This document shows, in pieces, positions 1 to 12,517 of a stretch of 64,000 nucleotides of DNA. Every line of letters starts with the position of its first letter. The stretch's first letter is position 1. The notes beneath the pieces are model-generated. The model was not told the origin of the DNA. It saw nothing but the letters and a program-made list of their open reading frames with translations, and did not search any database. This stretch comes from Microbacterium sp. (GTDB lineage Bacteria > Actinomycetota > Actinomycetes > Actinomycetales > Microbacteriaceae): the NCBI RefSeq assembly GCF_011620715.1, contig NZ_WOYP01000013.1:1-64000 (forward strand), read 5' to 3'. A program made the translations under genes and the position numbers.

Positions 1-14
1 ACAGAGGATGCTTC

Positions 15-2369
15 ATGCGATCTCGGTCATTCACGCGGTCACACCCCGACCGCTCTGCAAACCCCACCCGGCGGCGGCTCGCGCTGGCCGCCGCCGCCAC
101 CGTCATGGCCCTCGGTGCGGGAGCGGTCGTCGCCCCTGCCGCGCAGGCCGCCGATCCGGTCATGATCAACCTCGTGACCGTCAACGACTTCCACGGACGC
201 ATCGAGGCGTCCGCGCCCGCGGGCGGCATCGCCGCCCTCGCGGCGGCGGTCAACGGCGTGCGCGCCACGAATCCGAACACGGTGTTCGCCGCGGCCGGCG
301 ACATGATCGGCGCGTCGACGTTCACGTCGTTCATCCAGGACGATGTACCCACGATCCAGACCCTCAATCAGGCCGGGCTCGACGTGAGCGCGGCAGGCAA
401 CCACGAGTTCGACAAGGGCTGGACCGACCTGCGCGACCGCGTGCAGGGGATGGCTGACTGGGAGTACATCTCCGCGAACGTGTGGGACACCCAGACGAAT
501 GACTACGCCCTCGCTCCCTACTGGACCGAAACGTTCGACGGCGTGACGATCGGCTTCATCGGCGCGGTCACCGAAGAACTGCCGGCGCTGGTGAGCCCGG
601 CAGGAATCGCGACCCTCGATGTGAACCCCGTGGTCGAGAGCGTCAACGCAGTCGCCGAACAGCTTTCCGACGGCGTCGCGGACAACGACGAAGCCGACGT
701 CCTGGTCCTCCTGGTGCACGAAGGCGCCACCCAGCCGACGGTCGAGTCCGCGACCGACCTCGCGACGCCTTTCGGAAAGATCGTGGCGGGTGTCTCCGAC
801 GACGTCGATGCGATCGTCTCCGGCCACACGCACCTCGCGTACAACCTGGTGATCGACGATCGGCCAGTGATCTCGTCCGGTCAGTACGGCGAGCGCTTCA
901 GCGACATGACGATCCAGGTGGACCCGGACTCCAAAGAGATCCTCTCGATGGTGAACACCACCTACGCGATGTACACGCAGCCTGCGGGGACCCCTGCCCC
1001 GGCGCCGGTGCCGAACTACGTGCCCGGCCCGGCGGAGCAGCCCATCGTCGCGCTCGTCGCCGAGGCGGTCGCTTATGCGAAGGTCGCGGGCTCCGTCAAA
1101 GTCGGCGATATCACGGCAAGCTTCCAGCGCGGCCTCCAGCCGCGCACGCCCACGGCGACCGACCCGTCGACGACGCAGGAAGCGCGTGGCGCCGAGTCCA
1201 CTCTGGGCAACTTCGTCGCCGATGTGCAGCTCGATCAGACTCAGGTGCGGTTCCCCGAGACGGAGATCGCGTTCATGAACCCGGGCGGTCTGCGCGCAAA
1301 CATGAACTACGCGAGCAGTGGCGCCGGAGACCCCGACGGCAACGTCACGTACGCGGAAGCCGCCGGTGTCCAGCCGTTCGCGAACACGCTGGTGACCCTC
1401 ACGCTCACTGGCGCACAGGTGAAGTCGGTGCTCGAGGAGCAGTGGCAGCCCTCCACGGCGTCACGTCCGTTCCTCAAGCTCGGAGTGTCGAAGGGTCTGA
1501 CCTACATCACCGACTACACGGCGGCTGCGGGTTCGCACATCACGAACCTTGAGTTCAACGGCGTGCTGGTGGATCCGGCGGCGGAGTACCGGGTCGTGGT
1601 CAACTCGTTCCTCGCGTCCGGTGGAGACAATTTCTTCACTCTCGCGCAGGGCACGCAGCGCGCGGATTCGGGTCTGGTCGACCTGGAAGCCATGGTCAGC
1701 TGGTTCGCGACGAACGGCGAGGCCTCGCCCGACCTGGCGCAGCGCTCGATCGGTGTGAAGCTCTCAGCATCGGGCGCGCAGGGCTACGAGGTGGGCAGCG
1801 AGGTCCAGGTGGACCTGTCATCGCTCGATCACACTCTCACCCCGACGCCTGCGACCGCCGTGACGGTGTCGATCGCCGGCACGACGGTGGGCACTGCGCC
1901 GATCGATCGGACACTCGTTCCTCTCACGGACGAGTTCGGCAAGGCGAGTCTGGTCGTGACGATTCCCGAGGGGTCGGCCGGATCCACGGCTTATGGGACG
2001 GCGACGATGGTTCCGCTCGTGGTCACGACCTCGACCGGCACCGTCTTCGAGCTCTCGGTCCCGGTCTTCGAACGCGCGCCCGCCACCGGCACGACGAGCG
2101 TGAACAAGACCACGATCAAGGCGAAGCAGAAGGTGCAGATCACGGCCGTGGTCGCGTCTGAGGACGGACAGTGGCCGACGGGCGAGGTGCAGGTCCTCGA
2201 CGGCACAACCGTCGTCGCGACCGACACCCTGGCAGCGAGGGATCGCGGTCGCGTCCGCCTCGTCGTCGAAGGCCTCTCCGTCGGTGAGCACACGCTGACC
2301 GTGCACTACGTCGGCAACGGCACGGTGGAACCGTGGACGAGCGACCCGATCGAGGTCACCGTGCGCTGA
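15..2369 (+). CDS. Secreted bifunctional 5'-nucleotidase / UDP-sugar hydrolase family protein with C-terminal Ig-like domain
   Basis: N-terminal RRR + hydrophobic stretch + AQA (signal peptide); VNDFHGR, GNHEFDKG, SGHTH metallophosphatase motifs; C-terminal 5'-nucleotidase domain. Confidence 0.9.
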   Translation: MRSRSFTRSHPDRSANPTRRRLALAAAATVMALGAGAVVAPAAQAADPVMINLVTVNDFHGRIEASAPAGGIAALAAAVNGVRATNPNTVFAAAGDMIGASTFTSFIQDDVPTIQTLNQAGLDVSAAGNHEFDKGWTDLRDRVQGMADWEYISANVWDTQTNDYALAPYWTETFDGVTIGFIGAVTEELPALVSPAGIATLDVNPVVESVNAVAEQLSDGVADNDEADVLVLLVHEGATQPTVESATDLATPFGKIVAGVSDDVDAIVSGHTHLAYNLVIDDRPVISSGQYGERFSDMTIQVDPDSKEILSMVNTTYAMYTQPAGTPAPAPVPNYVPGPAEQPIVALVAEAVAYAKVAGSVKVGDITASFQRGLQPRTPTATDPSTTQEARGAESTLGNFVADVQLDQTQVRFPETEIAFMNPGGLRANMNYASSGAGDPDGNVTYAEAAGVQPFANTLVTLTLTGAQVKSVLEEQWQPSTASRPFLKLGVSKGLTYITDYTAAAGSHITNLEFNGVLVDPAAEYRVVVNSFLASGGDNFFTLAQGTQRADSGLVDLEAMVSWFATNGEASPDLAQRSIGVKLSASGAQGYEVGSEVQVDLSSLDHTLTPTPATAVTVSIAGTTVGTAPIDRTLVPLTDEFGKASLVVTIPEGSAGSTAYGTATMVPLVVTTSTGTVFELSVPVFERAPATGTTSVNKTTIKAKQKVQITAVVASEDGQWPTGEVQVLDGTTVVATDTLAARDRGRVRLVVEGLSVGEHTLTVHYVGNGTVEPWTSDPIEVTVR

Positions 2370-2401
2370 TGCGCTCCTGAAGCGCAAGAACGGCGGATGC
2401 A

Positions 2402-2420
2402 GCGGGGACTCGTTCCCCGC
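2402..2420 (+). terminator. Short stem-loop after the 5'-nucleotidase gene
   Basis: gcgggga-ctcgt-tccccgc, 7-bp perfect stem; no T tract. Confidence 0.4.
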
Positions 2421-2494
2421 GGCACCGGTCGTCTCGCGCACAATCACAAGGTGCGCTCGGGGCGAACCCCGCGACCCGTGTCGGAGGGCGCGCC

Positions 2495-2500
2495 TACAAT
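2495..2500 (+). promoter_or_regulatory. -10 box TACAAT, 6 nt before uvrA GTG (leaderless-type promoter)
   Basis: tacaat-tgacca-gtg. Confidence 0.65.
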
Positions 2501-2506
2501 TGACCA

Positions 2507-5404
2507 GTGCCCATCGTCCCTGTCGCCGCGCCCGGAAACACCAGTGGAAAGCTCAGTGTCCGTGGCGCTCGCGTCCACAATCTGAAGAACGTCGACCTCG
2601 ACATTCCGCGCGATTCCCTCGTCGTGTTCACCGGACTGAGCGGCTCGGGAAAGTCCAGTCTCGCGTTCGACACGATCTTCGCCGAGGGCCAACGTCGCTA
2701 CGTCGAATCACTCAGCGCCTACGCGCGCCAGTTCCTCGGCCAGGTCGATCGTCCCGATGTCGACTTCATCGAAGGGCTCAGCCCGGCGGTCAGCATCGAC
2801 CAGAGATCAACCAACCGCAACCCGCGCTCGACGGTCGGCACGATCACCGAGATCCACGACTACATGCGGTTGCTCTGGGCGCGCATCGGGGTTCCCCACT
2901 GCCCCGAGTGCGGCGAGGTCATCCAGCGCCAGACCGTGCAGCAGATCGCCGATCAGCTGATGGAGCTGCCGGATAAGACCCGGTACCAGATCGTTGCGCC
3001 GGTCGTGACGCAGAAGAAGGGCGAGTTCGTCGATCTCTTCAAGGAGCTCTCGGCGAAGGGCTATGCCCGCGCCGTGGTCGACGGCGACCTGATCCAGCTC
3101 GCCGAACCGCCGGTCCTCAAGAAGAGCTACAAGCACGACATCGCGGTGGTCGTAGACCGTCTCGTCGCCAGCGACGACATCCTGAGCCGGGTCACCGACT
3201 CCGTCGAGACCGCCCTGGGTCTGGCCGGTGGCATCGTACAGGTCAATTTCGTCGATGAAGAGGGGGATGCCGCGTGGCAGGCCTTCTCCGAGAAGCTGGC
3301 GTGCCCGAACGGCCATCCGCTGCAGCTGACCGAGATCGAGCCCCGCACGTTCTCGTTCAACGCCCCGTTCGGCGCCTGCCCGACCTGCTCGGGTCTGGGC
3401 ACCCGCATGTCGGTGGATGTCGACCTCATGCTCGGCGATGAGGAGGCATCGATCCGCGAGGGCGTGCTGATCCCCTGGACGACACAGGGCAAGGGTCTCT
3501 TCCAGTACTACGAGCGGCTGCTGGAGGGTCTCGCGGCAGACCTCAACTTCTCGCTCGACACCCCGTGGCGCGACCTGAGCGCGGACGTGCAGGAGGCCGT
3601 GCTGCGCGGGGAGAACTACAAGGTCACCGTCAAGTGGAAGAACCGCTACGGCCGCGAGATGCGGTACTCGTCAGGCTTCGAGGGCGTCGTGCCGTACATT
3701 GAGCGCCAGTACGTGCAAGCCGACTCCGATTCACAGCGGCAGCGCTGGTCGGAGTACCTGCGCGAAGTGCCGTGCCTCGCGTGCAACGGCGACCGGCTCA
3801 AGCCCGAGGTGCTCGCCGTGCGCGTGCACGGTCACTCGATCGCCGACGCCTCGCGCCTCAGCCTCGCCGACGCGCAGGAGTATTTCGCGAAGCTGCAGCT
3901 GACCGATCGCGAGGCGAAGATCGCCGCGCAGGTGCTTCGGGAGATCCGCGCCCGCCTGAACTTCCTTCTCCAGGTCGGCCTGAACTATCTCAGCCTGAGC
4001 CGCTCTGCCGGATCGCTCTCCGGAGGCGAGGCGCAGCGAATCCGCCTCGCAACGCAGATCGGCTCGGGCCTGACGGGTGTGCTCTATGTGCTCGACGAAC
4101 CGTCCATCGGCCTGCACCAGCGCGACAACCGGCGCCTGATCGAGACCCTGCTGACCCTGCGCGACCTGGGCAACACCCTCATTGTGGTCGAGCACGACGA
4201 GGAGACCATTCACGCCGCGGACTGGGTCGTCGACATCGGCCCGCGCGCGGGCGTCGACGGCGGCCACGTGGTTCACTCCGGGCCGCTGTCCGAACTGCTC
4301 ACCGAAACCCGGTCGATCACGGGCGACTATCTGGCAGGCCGACGGTCGATCGCCACGCCGGCAAAGCGCAGGCGCATCGACAAGAAGCGGATGCTGACCG
4401 TCGTCGGCGCGCGCGAGAACAACCTCCGCAACGTGACCGTCGACTTCCCCCTCGGGGTGATGACCGCCGTGACCGGGGTGAGCGGGTCCGGTAAGTCCTC
4501 GCTGGTGAACGGCATCCTCTACGAAGTGCTGGCCACGAGGCTCAACGGCGCGCGCCGCATCGCGGGCAAGCACACCCGGGTCACCGGCCTCGACAACCTC
4601 GACAAGGTCGTGCACGTCGACCAGGCGCCGATCGGTCGCACCCCGCGGTCCAACCCCGCGACTTACACGGGCGTGTTCGATCGTGTCCGTACGCTCTTCA
4701 GCGAGACACCCGAGGCCAAGGCGCGCGGTTACCAGCCCGGCCGGTTCAGCTTCAACGTGAAGGGCGGCCGCTGCGAGGCGTGCTCGGGCGACGGCACGAT
4801 CAAGATCGAGATGAACTTCCTGCCCGACGTCTACGTCGACTGCGAAGTGTGCCACGGCAAGCGCTACAACCGCGACACGCTCTCGGTGCACTACAAGGGC
4901 AAGAACATCGCCGAAGTCCTCGAGATGCCGATCGAGGAGGCAGCGGCGTTCTTCGAGCCGATCCAGGCGATCCACCGCTATCTCAAGACCCTCGTCGATG
5001 TCGGCCTCGGGTACGTCCGACTCGGGCAGTCGGCGACCACGCTCAGCGGCGGCGAGGCACAGCGCGTCAAGCTCGCCACCGAGCTCCAGCGTCGCAGCAA
5101 CGGCCGCAGCGTCTACGTGCTCGACGAGCCCACGACCGGCCTGCACTTCGAAGACGTCGCCCGGCTCCTCGAGGTGCTGGGCGGCCTCGTCGACAAGGGC
5201 AACACCGTCATCGTCATCGAGCACAACCTCGACGTGATCAAGTCCTCCGACTGGATCATCGACCTCGGCCCCGAGGGAGGCTCGGGAGGTGGCGAGATCG
5301 TCGCGACCGGAACGCCCGAGCAGGTAGCCCGGGTCGAAGGCAGCTTCACCGGCGCGTTCCTCGCGGAGGTGCTCGGCCTGGCCGCGGTGCGCAAGGCCGG
5401 CTGA
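2507..5404 (+). CDS. uvrA: Excinuclease ABC subunit A
   Basis: Full-length Uvr[36 protein letters not shown], two ABC domains, CxxC zinc motifs. Confidence 0.98.
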   Translation: MPIVPVAAPGNTSGKLSVRGARVHNLKNVDLDIPRDSLVVFTGLSGSGKSSLAFDTIFAEGQRRYVESLSAYARQFLGQVDRPDVDFIEGLSPAVSIDQRSTNRNPRSTVGTITEIHDYMRLLWARIGVPHCPECGEVIQRQTVQQIADQLMELPDKTRYQIVAPVVTQKKGEFVDLFKELSAKGYARAVVDGDLIQLAEPPVLKKSYKHDIAVVVDRLVASDDILSRVTDSVETALGLAGGIVQVNFVDEEGDAAWQAFSEKLACPNGHPLQLTEIEPRTFSFNAPFGACPTCSGLGTRMSVDVDLMLGDEEASIREGVLIPWTTQGKGLFQYYERLLEGLAADLNFSLDTPWRDLSADVQEAVLRGENYKVTVKWKNRYGREMRYSSGFEGVVPYIERQYVQADSDSQRQRWSEYLREVPCLACNGDRLKPEVLAVRVHGHSIADASRLSLADAQEYFAKLQLTDREAKIAAQVLREIRARLNFLLQVGLNYLSLSRSAGSLSGGEAQRIRLATQIGSGLTGVLYVLDEPSIGLHQRDNRRLIETLLTLRDLGNTLIVVEHDEETIHAADWVVDIGPRAGVDGGHVVHSGPLSELLTETRSITGDYLAGRRSIATPAKRRRIDKKRMLTVVGARENNLRNVTVDFPLGVMTAVTGVSGSGKSSLVNGILYEVLATRLNGARRIAGKHTRVTGLDNLDKVVHVDQAPIGRTPRSNPATYTGVFDRVRTLFSETPEAKARGYQPGRFSFNVKGGRCEACSGDGTIKIEMNFLPDVYVDCEVCHGKRYNRDTLSVHYKGKNIAEVLEMPIEEAAAFFEPIQAIHRYLKTLVDVGLGYVRLGQSATTLSGGEAQRVKLATELQRRSNGRSVYVLDEPTTGLHFEDVARLLEVLGGLVDKGNTVIVIEHNLDVIKSSDWIIDLGPEGGSGGGEIVATGTPEQVARVEGSFTGAFLAEVLGLAAVRKAG

Positions 5405-5411
5405 CCGCCGG

Positions 5412-7376
5412 ATGGTCACCGTCAGCTCGCGTCCCACCGTCGCGTACAAGCCGCGGCCAGGGGAGATCCCCACCAATCCAGGGGTGTACCGCTTCCGGGA
5501 TGCCGCGGGGCGGGTGCTGTACGTCGGCAAGGCGAAGAACCTGCGCGCCCGCCTGTCCAACTATTTCGCACCGCTGCACACGCTGCACGAGCGCACGCGG
5601 CGCATGGTCACCAGCGCGGCATCCGTCGAGTGGACGGTCGTGGCCAGCGATGTCGACTCGCTGCAGCTCGAGTACATGTGGATCAAGGAGTTCGATCCGC
5701 CGTTCAACGTGCGCTACAAGGACGACAAGTCCTATCCCTTCATGGCGATCACCCTCGCCGACGAGGCGCCACGGGTCATCGTGACCCGCAATCGCCGCAT
5801 CCCCGGAGCGAAGTACTTCGGCCCGTACCCGAAGGTGTGGGCGGTGCACGACACGATCGACCTGATGATCAGGGTCTTCCCGATCCGCACCTGCAGCGAT
5901 GCGAGCTACAAGAAGGCGATGGCCACCGGGCGGCCGTGCTTCCCGGGGCAGATCGGGCGCTGCGGCGGGCCGTGCTCGATGAAGGTCACGATCGAGGAGC
6001 ACCGCGCGATCGTCGAGGACTTCATCTCGTTCATGTCCGGCGGCGATCAGCGTTTCGCGAAGGAGCTCAACGCCCGGATGCGCGAGGCCTCGGCCGCGAT
6101 GGACTATGAGGCGGCGGCGATCTACCGTGACCGACTCGCCTCGATCGAGGCCGTGCTGTCCAAGAGCGCGCTCGTGCTGGCATCCGACACCGACGCCGAC
6201 CTGTTCGGCATCGCCGAGGACGAACTCAACGCCACCGTGCAGCAGTTCGTGATCCGCGGCGGGCGCGTGCGCGGTGTGCGGGCGACGACGATCGAGAAGG
6301 AGCTCGACATCTCAGGGGGCGAGCTGGTGGACCAGGTCCTGCAGCGGGCGTACGGGGATGCCGCGCCCGTCGACATCCCCCGCCAGGTACTCGTTCCCTC
6401 GCTGCCCGACGACGCCGCCGACCTCGAGGAGTGGCTGCGCGAGCGCCGCGGCAAGCTCGTCTCGATCCAGGTCGCCCGCCGTGGGCGCAAGGCCGAGCTG
6501 CTCAAGACGGCGACGCTGAACGCGCAGCAGGCGCTGATGATCCACAAGACCCGCCGCACGAGCGACTACGTCGCGCGCACGCAGGCGCTCACCGACCTGC
6601 AGGAAGCCCTGGGGCTCGCCGAAGCACCGCTTCGCATCGAGTGCTACGACGTCTCGCACCTGAGCGGCACGAACGTCGTCGCATCGATGGTCGTGTTCGA
6701 GGACGGCCTGCCGCGCAAGGACCAGTACCGCAACTTCGGGGTTTCCGAGACGACCGACGACACCGACTCGCTGTATCAGGTGCTCATCCGGCGCCTGGCG
6801 TATCTCGACCGGCCCGAAGACGATTCGACGGGCTCACCGACCGACGCAGAGCACGAGCCGGCCGACGGGACGGTCGTGAAAACGCGCAAGAGGCCGCGCT
6901 TCGCCTACCCCCCGCAGCTGCTCGTCGTGGACGGTGGCAAGCCGCAGGTCGAGGCCGCGGCACGCGCTCTGGCGGATGCCGGCCATGAGGAGATCGCGCT
7001 GTGCGGGATCGCGAAGCGGCTCGAAGAGGTGTGGATGCCGGGGGAGGACTATCCGGTCATCCTCCCGCGCACGAGCGAGGCGCTCTACCTGCTTCAGCGA
7101 CTGCGCGACGAGGCCCACCGCTTCGCGATCACCCACCAGCGCCGCCGCCGGCGCCGCGACATCCAGAGCGTGCTCGCCGAGGTCCCGGGACTCGGCGAAG
7201 CGCGCATCAGGGCTCTGCTGCGGCACTTCGGATCCGTCGCCGCTCTCAAGCGCGCGACACCGGAGGAGATCAGCGAGCTGCCCGGGATCGGTCCCAAGCT
7301 CGCCGCCGCGATTCATGCCCACCTCTCGAATGGATATGCTCAGTCCGACGACAGGGACGGTCATGACGGACACTGA
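5412..7376 (+). CDS. uvrC: Excinuclease ABC subunit C
   Basis: N-terminal GIY-YIG-like [33 protein letters not shown] motif; C-terminal HhH. Confidence 0.97.
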   Translation: MVTVSSRPTVAYKPRPGEIPTNPGVYRFRDAAGRVLYVGKAKNLRARLSNYFAPLHTLHERTRRMVTSAASVEWTVVASDVDSLQLEYMWIKEFDPPFNVRYKDDKSYPFMAITLADEAPRVIVTRNRRIPGAKYFGPYPKVWAVHDTIDLMIRVFPIRTCSDASYKKAMATGRPCFPGQIGRCGGPCSMKVTIEEHRAIVEDFISFMSGGDQRFAKELNARMREASAAMDYEAAAIYRDRLASIEAVLSKSALVLASDTDADLFGIAEDELNATVQQFVIRGGRVRGVRATTIEKELDISGGELVDQVLQRAYGDAAPVDIPRQVLVPSLPDDAADLEEWLRERRGKLVSIQVARRGRKAELLKTATLNAQQALMIHKTRRTSDYVARTQALTDLQEALGLAEAPLRIECYDVSHLSGTNVVASMVVFEDGLPRKDQYRNFGVSETTDDTDSLYQVLIRRLAYLDRPEDDSTGSPTDAEHEPADGTVVKTRKRPRFAYPPQLLVVDGGKPQVEAAARALADAGHEEIALCGIAKRLEEVWMPGEDYPVILPRTSEALYLLQRLRDEAHRFAITHQRRRRRRDIQSVLAEVPGLGEARIRALLRHFGSVAALKRATPEEISELPGIGPKLAAAIHAHLSNGYAQSDDRDGHDGH

Positions 7377-8268
7377 GGACACTGCCTCGGCGCATCGCGA
7401 CTCCGGTGACACCGGCGAGGTGCTGATCGTCACGGGCATGTCCGGCGCAGGTCGCTCGACCGCCGCGGACGCACTGGAGGACCTCGGCTGGTACGTCGTC
7501 GACAATCTTCCTCCGCAGATGCTGCGCCCGCTCCTCGAGCTGACCGAGCTCGCCGGCGGAGCGCTCCCGCGCGTCGCCGTGGTCGTCGACGTCCGCGGCG
7601 GCGATCTGTTCGTCGAACTCCCCGAGATCACCCGCGCGCTTCGCGACGGCCGTCAGCTGCGGGTGATGTTCCTGGATGCCTCCGACGAGGTGCTCGTGCG
7701 CCGGTTCGAGGCGGTGCGCCGGCCGCACCCGCTGCAGGGCGAGGGCACCGTGCTCGACGGCATCCATCTCGAACGGCAGCGTCTCGCGGCCGTTCGGGAG
7801 AGCGCCGACGTCCTGATCGACACGTCCACCTTCAACATCCACCAGCTCGCGACGCGGGTCATCGAGATGTTCTCCGCCGAAGACGCTGCGCGGCACACGG
7901 TGACGATCATGAGCTTCGGATTCAAGTACGGGCTTCCGCCGGACGCCGATCTGGTCGCGGACATGAGGTTCCTGCCGAACCCGTTCTGGAACGATGAGCT
8001 GCGAACGCTCACCGGTGAAGACGATGCCGTCCGGCAGTTCGTGCTGGCGCAGCAGGGCGCGGCCGAGTTCCTGGACGCCTACGCGGCCGCTCTCGAGCCG
8101 GTGCTCGACGGCTATCAGCGCGAGAACAAGGGCCACTCCGTCGTCGCGGTCGGCTGCACCGGCGGCAAGCATCGCTCGGTGGTGATGGTGCGGGAGCTGG
8201 CGACGCGACTGTCGTCGCTGCCCGGGGTGGCCGTGCGGGTGAAGCATCGCGACCTCGGTCGTGAATGA
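7363..8268 (+). CDS. rapZ: RNase adapter protein RapZ (nucleotide-binding)
   Basis: [30 protein letters not shown]-terminal [10 protein letters not shown]; start overlaps uvrC end. Confidence 0.95.
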   Translation: MTDTEDTASAHRDSGDTGEVLIVTGMSGAGRSTAADALEDLGWYVVDNLPPQMLRPLLELTELAGGALPRVAVVVDVRGGDLFVELPEITRALRDGRQLRVMFLDASDEVLVRRFEAVRRPHPLQGEGTVLDGIHLERQRLAAVRESADVLIDTSTFNIHQLATRVIEMFSAEDAARHTVTIMSFGFKYGLPPDADLVADMRFLPNPFWNDELRTLTGEDDAVRQFVLAQQGAAEFLDAYAAALEPVLDGYQRENKGHSVVAVGCTGGKHRSVVMVRELATRLSSLPGVAVRVKHRDLGRE

Positions 8269-8332
8269 GCAGCGGTCGTGAATGAGCAGCGGTCGTGAAT
8301 GAGCAGCGGTCGTGAATGAGCAGCGGTCGTGA
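8257..8332 (+). repeat. 17-bp tandem repeat (ggtcgtgaatgagcagc), 4 full copies plus 8-nt partial copy
   Basis: Copies at 8257-8273, 8274-8290, 8291-8307, 8308-8324, partial 8325-8332; all identical by eye; begins inside the last rapZ codons. Confidence 0.97.
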
Positions 8333-8404
8333 GAGAAACCGGTCCGCGAGTAGGCTTGACCCTCGTTCCCACTCCCCACCCGCACCCACAACGCGAGGAG
8401 CTTC

Positions 8405-9382
8405 GTGTCGTTGACCGCTGATGTGAAGGCTGAGCTGACGGCCGTCCGCGATTCGAGCCTCACCGCTCGCGTCGCCGAGTTGACGGCTCTGCTTCGTTTC
8501 TCCGGTGGTCTGCACTCCATCGCCAACCGAGTCGCCGTCGAGGCGGAACTCGACTCCGACATCCTCGCCCGCCGCGTTGCGCGCGACCTCATGGAGATCT
8601 ACGGCGTGCGCCCGGAACTCGTGCACGTCCAGGGGTCCGGCGCCCGCAACGGCAGCCACTACGCGGTCAGGGTGATCGAGGGCGGCGAGACCCTCGCCCG
8701 CCAGACCGGTCTGCTCGATCAGCGCCGGCGACCCGTCCGCGGATTGCCGAACAAGCTCACGACCGGCTCCCGGGGCGACCTCGCGGCGATCTGGCGAGGC
8801 GCGTTCCTCGCAGCCGGCACGCTCAGCGAGCCCGGCCGATCGGCGGCCCTCGAGATCACCTGCCCCGCGCCCGAGGCGGCGATGGCTCTGGTCGGTGCAG
8901 CACACCGGCTCGGCATCCCGGCCAAGGCCCGCGAGGTGCGCGGCGTTCCCCGGGTGGTCGTCCGCGAAGGCGATGCCATCCGCGCCGCCCTGGCCCAGAT
9001 GGGCGCGCAACGCGCAGCGGGCGACTGGGAACAGATGCGTCAGCGTCGCGAGGTGCGCGCCGGCGTCAATCGCCTCGTGAACTTCGACGATGCGAACCTG
9101 CGCCGTTCGGCACAGGCCGCCGTCGCCGCGTGCGCCCGCGTGGAGCGTGCCCTCGAGATCCTCGGTCCCGAGGTCCCCGATCACCTGCGCGAAGCCGGCG
9201 AGCTGCGCCTCGCCCACCGCGATGCGAGCCTGGACGAACTCGGCCACCACGCCGACCCGCCGCTCACGAAGGACGCCGTAGCCGGCCGCATCCGCCGCCT
9301 GCTCGCGATGGCCGACAAGAAGGCCGAGCACGACGGCATCCCCGACACCGAGGCGGCCGTGCCGGTCGGCGCCGAGGACTGA
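8405..9382 (+). CDS. whiA: DNA-binding protein WhiA
   Basis: [21 protein letters not shown]-terminal [15 protein letters not shown]; gaggag SD 4 nt before GTG. Confidence 0.96.
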   Translation: MSLTADVKAELTAVRDSSLTARVAELTALLRFSGGLHSIANRVAVEAELDSDILARRVARDLMEIYGVRPELVHVQGSGARNGSHYAVRVIEGGETLARQTGLLDQRRRPVRGLPNKLTTGSRGDLAAIWRGAFLAAGTLSEPGRSAALEITCPAPEAAMALVGAAHRLGIPAKAREVRGVPRVVVREGDAIRAALAQMGAQRAAGDWEQMRQRREVRAGVNRLVNFDDANLRRSAQAAVAACARVERALEILGPEVPDHLREAGELRLAHRDASLDELGHHADPPLTKDAVAGRIRRLLAMADKKAEHDGIPDTEAAVPVGAED

Positions 9383-9532
9383 TCGATTCCGGGACGGATG
9401 CCGCGGCATCCCGTTATTGCAGGTCACGCGGGGAAGCAACCCCGGGCGCCGTGCGTTGGCGATTACTAGGATGGATACGTGATTCTCGCTGAGCCGAGGA
9501 GTATCGGCTAGCGCCGACAGGAAGAAGAGAAC

Positions 9533-10159
9533 ATGGCTAAGTACACCTTGCCCGACCTCCCCTACGACTTCGCGGCTCTGGAGCCGCACATCAGCGGCAA
9601 GATCATGGAGTTGCATCACGACAAGCACCACCAGGCGTATGTCACGGGTGCCAACACCGCTCTGGACCAGCTCGCAGAGGCGCGTGAGAGCGGCAACCTG
9701 GCAAACGTCAACAAGCTCGAGAAGGATCTCGCGTTCAACCTCGGCGGTCACGTCAACCACTCGATCTTCTGGACGAACCTGTCACCCGACGGCGGCGGCG
9801 CGCCCGAGGGCGAGCTGAAGGCGGCCATCGACGAGTTCTTCGGCGACTTCGAGAAGTTCAAGGCGCACTTCACCGCAGCGGCGACCGGCATCCAGGGATC
9901 CGGCTGGGCGGTGCTGAGCTGGGATCCGCTCGGCGAGCAGCTCATCATCCAGCAGCTGTTCGATCAGCAGAGCAACACCGCTCAGGGCACCGTCCCGGTG
10001 TTCCAGCTGGACATGTGGGAGCACGCCTTCTACCTCGACTACCTGAACGTCAAGGCGGACTACGTCAAGGCCGTGTGGAACATCGCCAACTGGCAGAACG
10101 TCGCGCAGCGTCTCGCGGCGGCTCGCGAGAAGACTTCGGGCCTGCTGGTACTGTCATAG
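9533..10159 (+). CDS. sodA: Superoxide dismutase (Fe/Mn family)
   Basis: YTLPDLPYDFAALEPHISGKIMELHHDKHHQAYVTGAN; DMWEHAFYLDYLN. Confidence 0.97.
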   Translation: MAKYTLPDLPYDFAALEPHISGKIMELHHDKHHQAYVTGANTALDQLAEARESGNLANVNKLEKDLAFNLGGHVNHSIFWTNLSPDGGGAPEGELKAAIDEFFGDFEKFKAHFTAAATGIQGSGWAVLSWDPLGEQLIIQQLFDQQSNTAQGTVPVFQLDMWEHAFYLDYLNVKADYVKAVWNIANWQNVAQRLAAAREKTSGLLVLS

Positions 10160-10167
10160 CGAGTGTG

Positions 10168-11278
<1,111 letters not shown>

Positions 11279-11302
11279 GCCGTTCAGAAACAAGCGCTCA
11301 CC

Positions 11303-12517
11303 ATGCCTCTGCGCACCCTCGACTCGCTGGGTTCGCTCGCCGGCAAGCGGGTCATCGTCCGCTGTGATCTCAACGTCCCGCTGAAGGACGGCGTGATCAC
11401 GGACGATGGCCGCGTGCGGGCGTCGCTTCCCACCCTCAACGCGCTCATCCATCAGGGCGCTCGCCTCGTCGTGTGCTCTCACCTCGGGCGCCCCGATGGG
11501 GCTCCTGATGCGAAGTACAGCCTCGGCCCGGTCGCCCGGCGGCTGTCCGAGCTGCTCGGAAAGCCCGTCGCGTTCGCCGACGACACGGTGGGGGAGTCCG
11601 CTCACGACGCCGTCGCCGCGCTCGAGGACGGGGATGTCGCGGTCATCGAGAACCTGCGTTTCAACCCCGGCGAGACCGCGAAGGACGACGCGGATCGTCG
11701 CGCCTTCGCGGAGGAGCTCGCCGACCTGGGCGACGTGCTGGTGTCGGACGGATTCGGTGTCGTTCACCGCAAGCAGGCCAGCGTCTACGATCTCGCCGAG
11801 ATTCTGCCGTCCGCCGCCGGCCTGCTGATCGCCGCGGAGCTCGACGTGCTCGACCGCCTCACCGAGAACCCGAAGCGCCCGTACACGGTCGTGCTGGGCG
11901 GCTCGAAGGTCAGCGACAAGCTCGGCGTCATCTCGCACCTGCTGCCGCGGGTGGACCGGCTGCTCGTCGGGGGAGGGATGCTGTTCACCTTCCTCGCCGC
12001 GCAGGGTCACGATGTGGGCGCAAGCCTGCTCGAGGCCGACCAGCTCGACACCGTGACGCAGTACCTCAAGACCGCCGAGGAGTCGGGTGTGGAGATCGTC
12101 CTGCCCACCGACGTGGTCGTGGCGTCGAAGTTCGGCGCCGACGCCGACTATGTCGTGACGGCTGCCGACGCGATCGAAGACACGCCGTACGGCGCCTCGG
12201 GCCTGGGACTGGACATCGGACCCGACACGGCTGCCCGGTTCGCCGAGGTCATCCGCGGCAGCAGGACCGTGTTCTGGAACGGCCCGATGGGCGTGTTCGA
12301 GCTTGCGCCGTTTGCTTCCGGCACCAAGGCGGTCGCGCAGGCGCTCACTGAGGTCGACGGTCTCAGTGTCGTCGGCGGCGGAGACTCCGCGGCCGCGGTG
12401 CGTCAGCTCGGCTTCCAGGACGACCGGTTCGGACACATCTCGACGGGCGGCGGAGCAAGCCTGGAGTTCCTCGAGGGTAAGAAGCTCCCCGGACTGGAGG
12501 TCCTCGGATGGCAGTAG
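11303..12517 (+). CDS. pgk: Phosphoglycerate kinase
   Basis: RVIVRCDLNVPLKDG; VVCSHLGRPDG; VGGGDSAAAV. Confidence 0.98.
   Translation: MPLRTLDSLGSLAGKRVIVRCDLNVPLKDGVITDDGRVRASLPTLNALIHQGARLVVCSHLGRPDGAPDAKYSLGPVARRLSELLGKPVAFADDTVGESAHDAVAALEDGDVAVIENLRFNPGETAKDDADRRAFAEELADLGDVLVSDGFGVVHRKQASVYDLAEILPSAAGLLIAAELDVLDRLTENPKRPYTVVLGGSKVSDKLGVISHLLPRVDRLLVGGGMLFTFLAAQGHDVGASLLEADQLDTVTQYLKTAEESGVEIVLPTDVVVASKFGADADYVVTAADAIEDTPYGASGLGLDIGPDTAARFAEVIRGSRTVFWNGPMGVFELAPFASGTKAVAQALTEVDGLSVVGGGDSAAAVRQLGFQDDRFGHISTGGGASLEFLEGKKLPGLEVLGWQ

Noticed and set aside
3731-5560. 609-aa minus-strand ORF over uvrA
   Set aside because: Antisense shadow ORF; no domain evidence.
8257-8332. Possible CRISPR array
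   Set aside because: 17-bp units are directly adjacent with no spacers and there are no cas genes; it is a simple tandem repeat.
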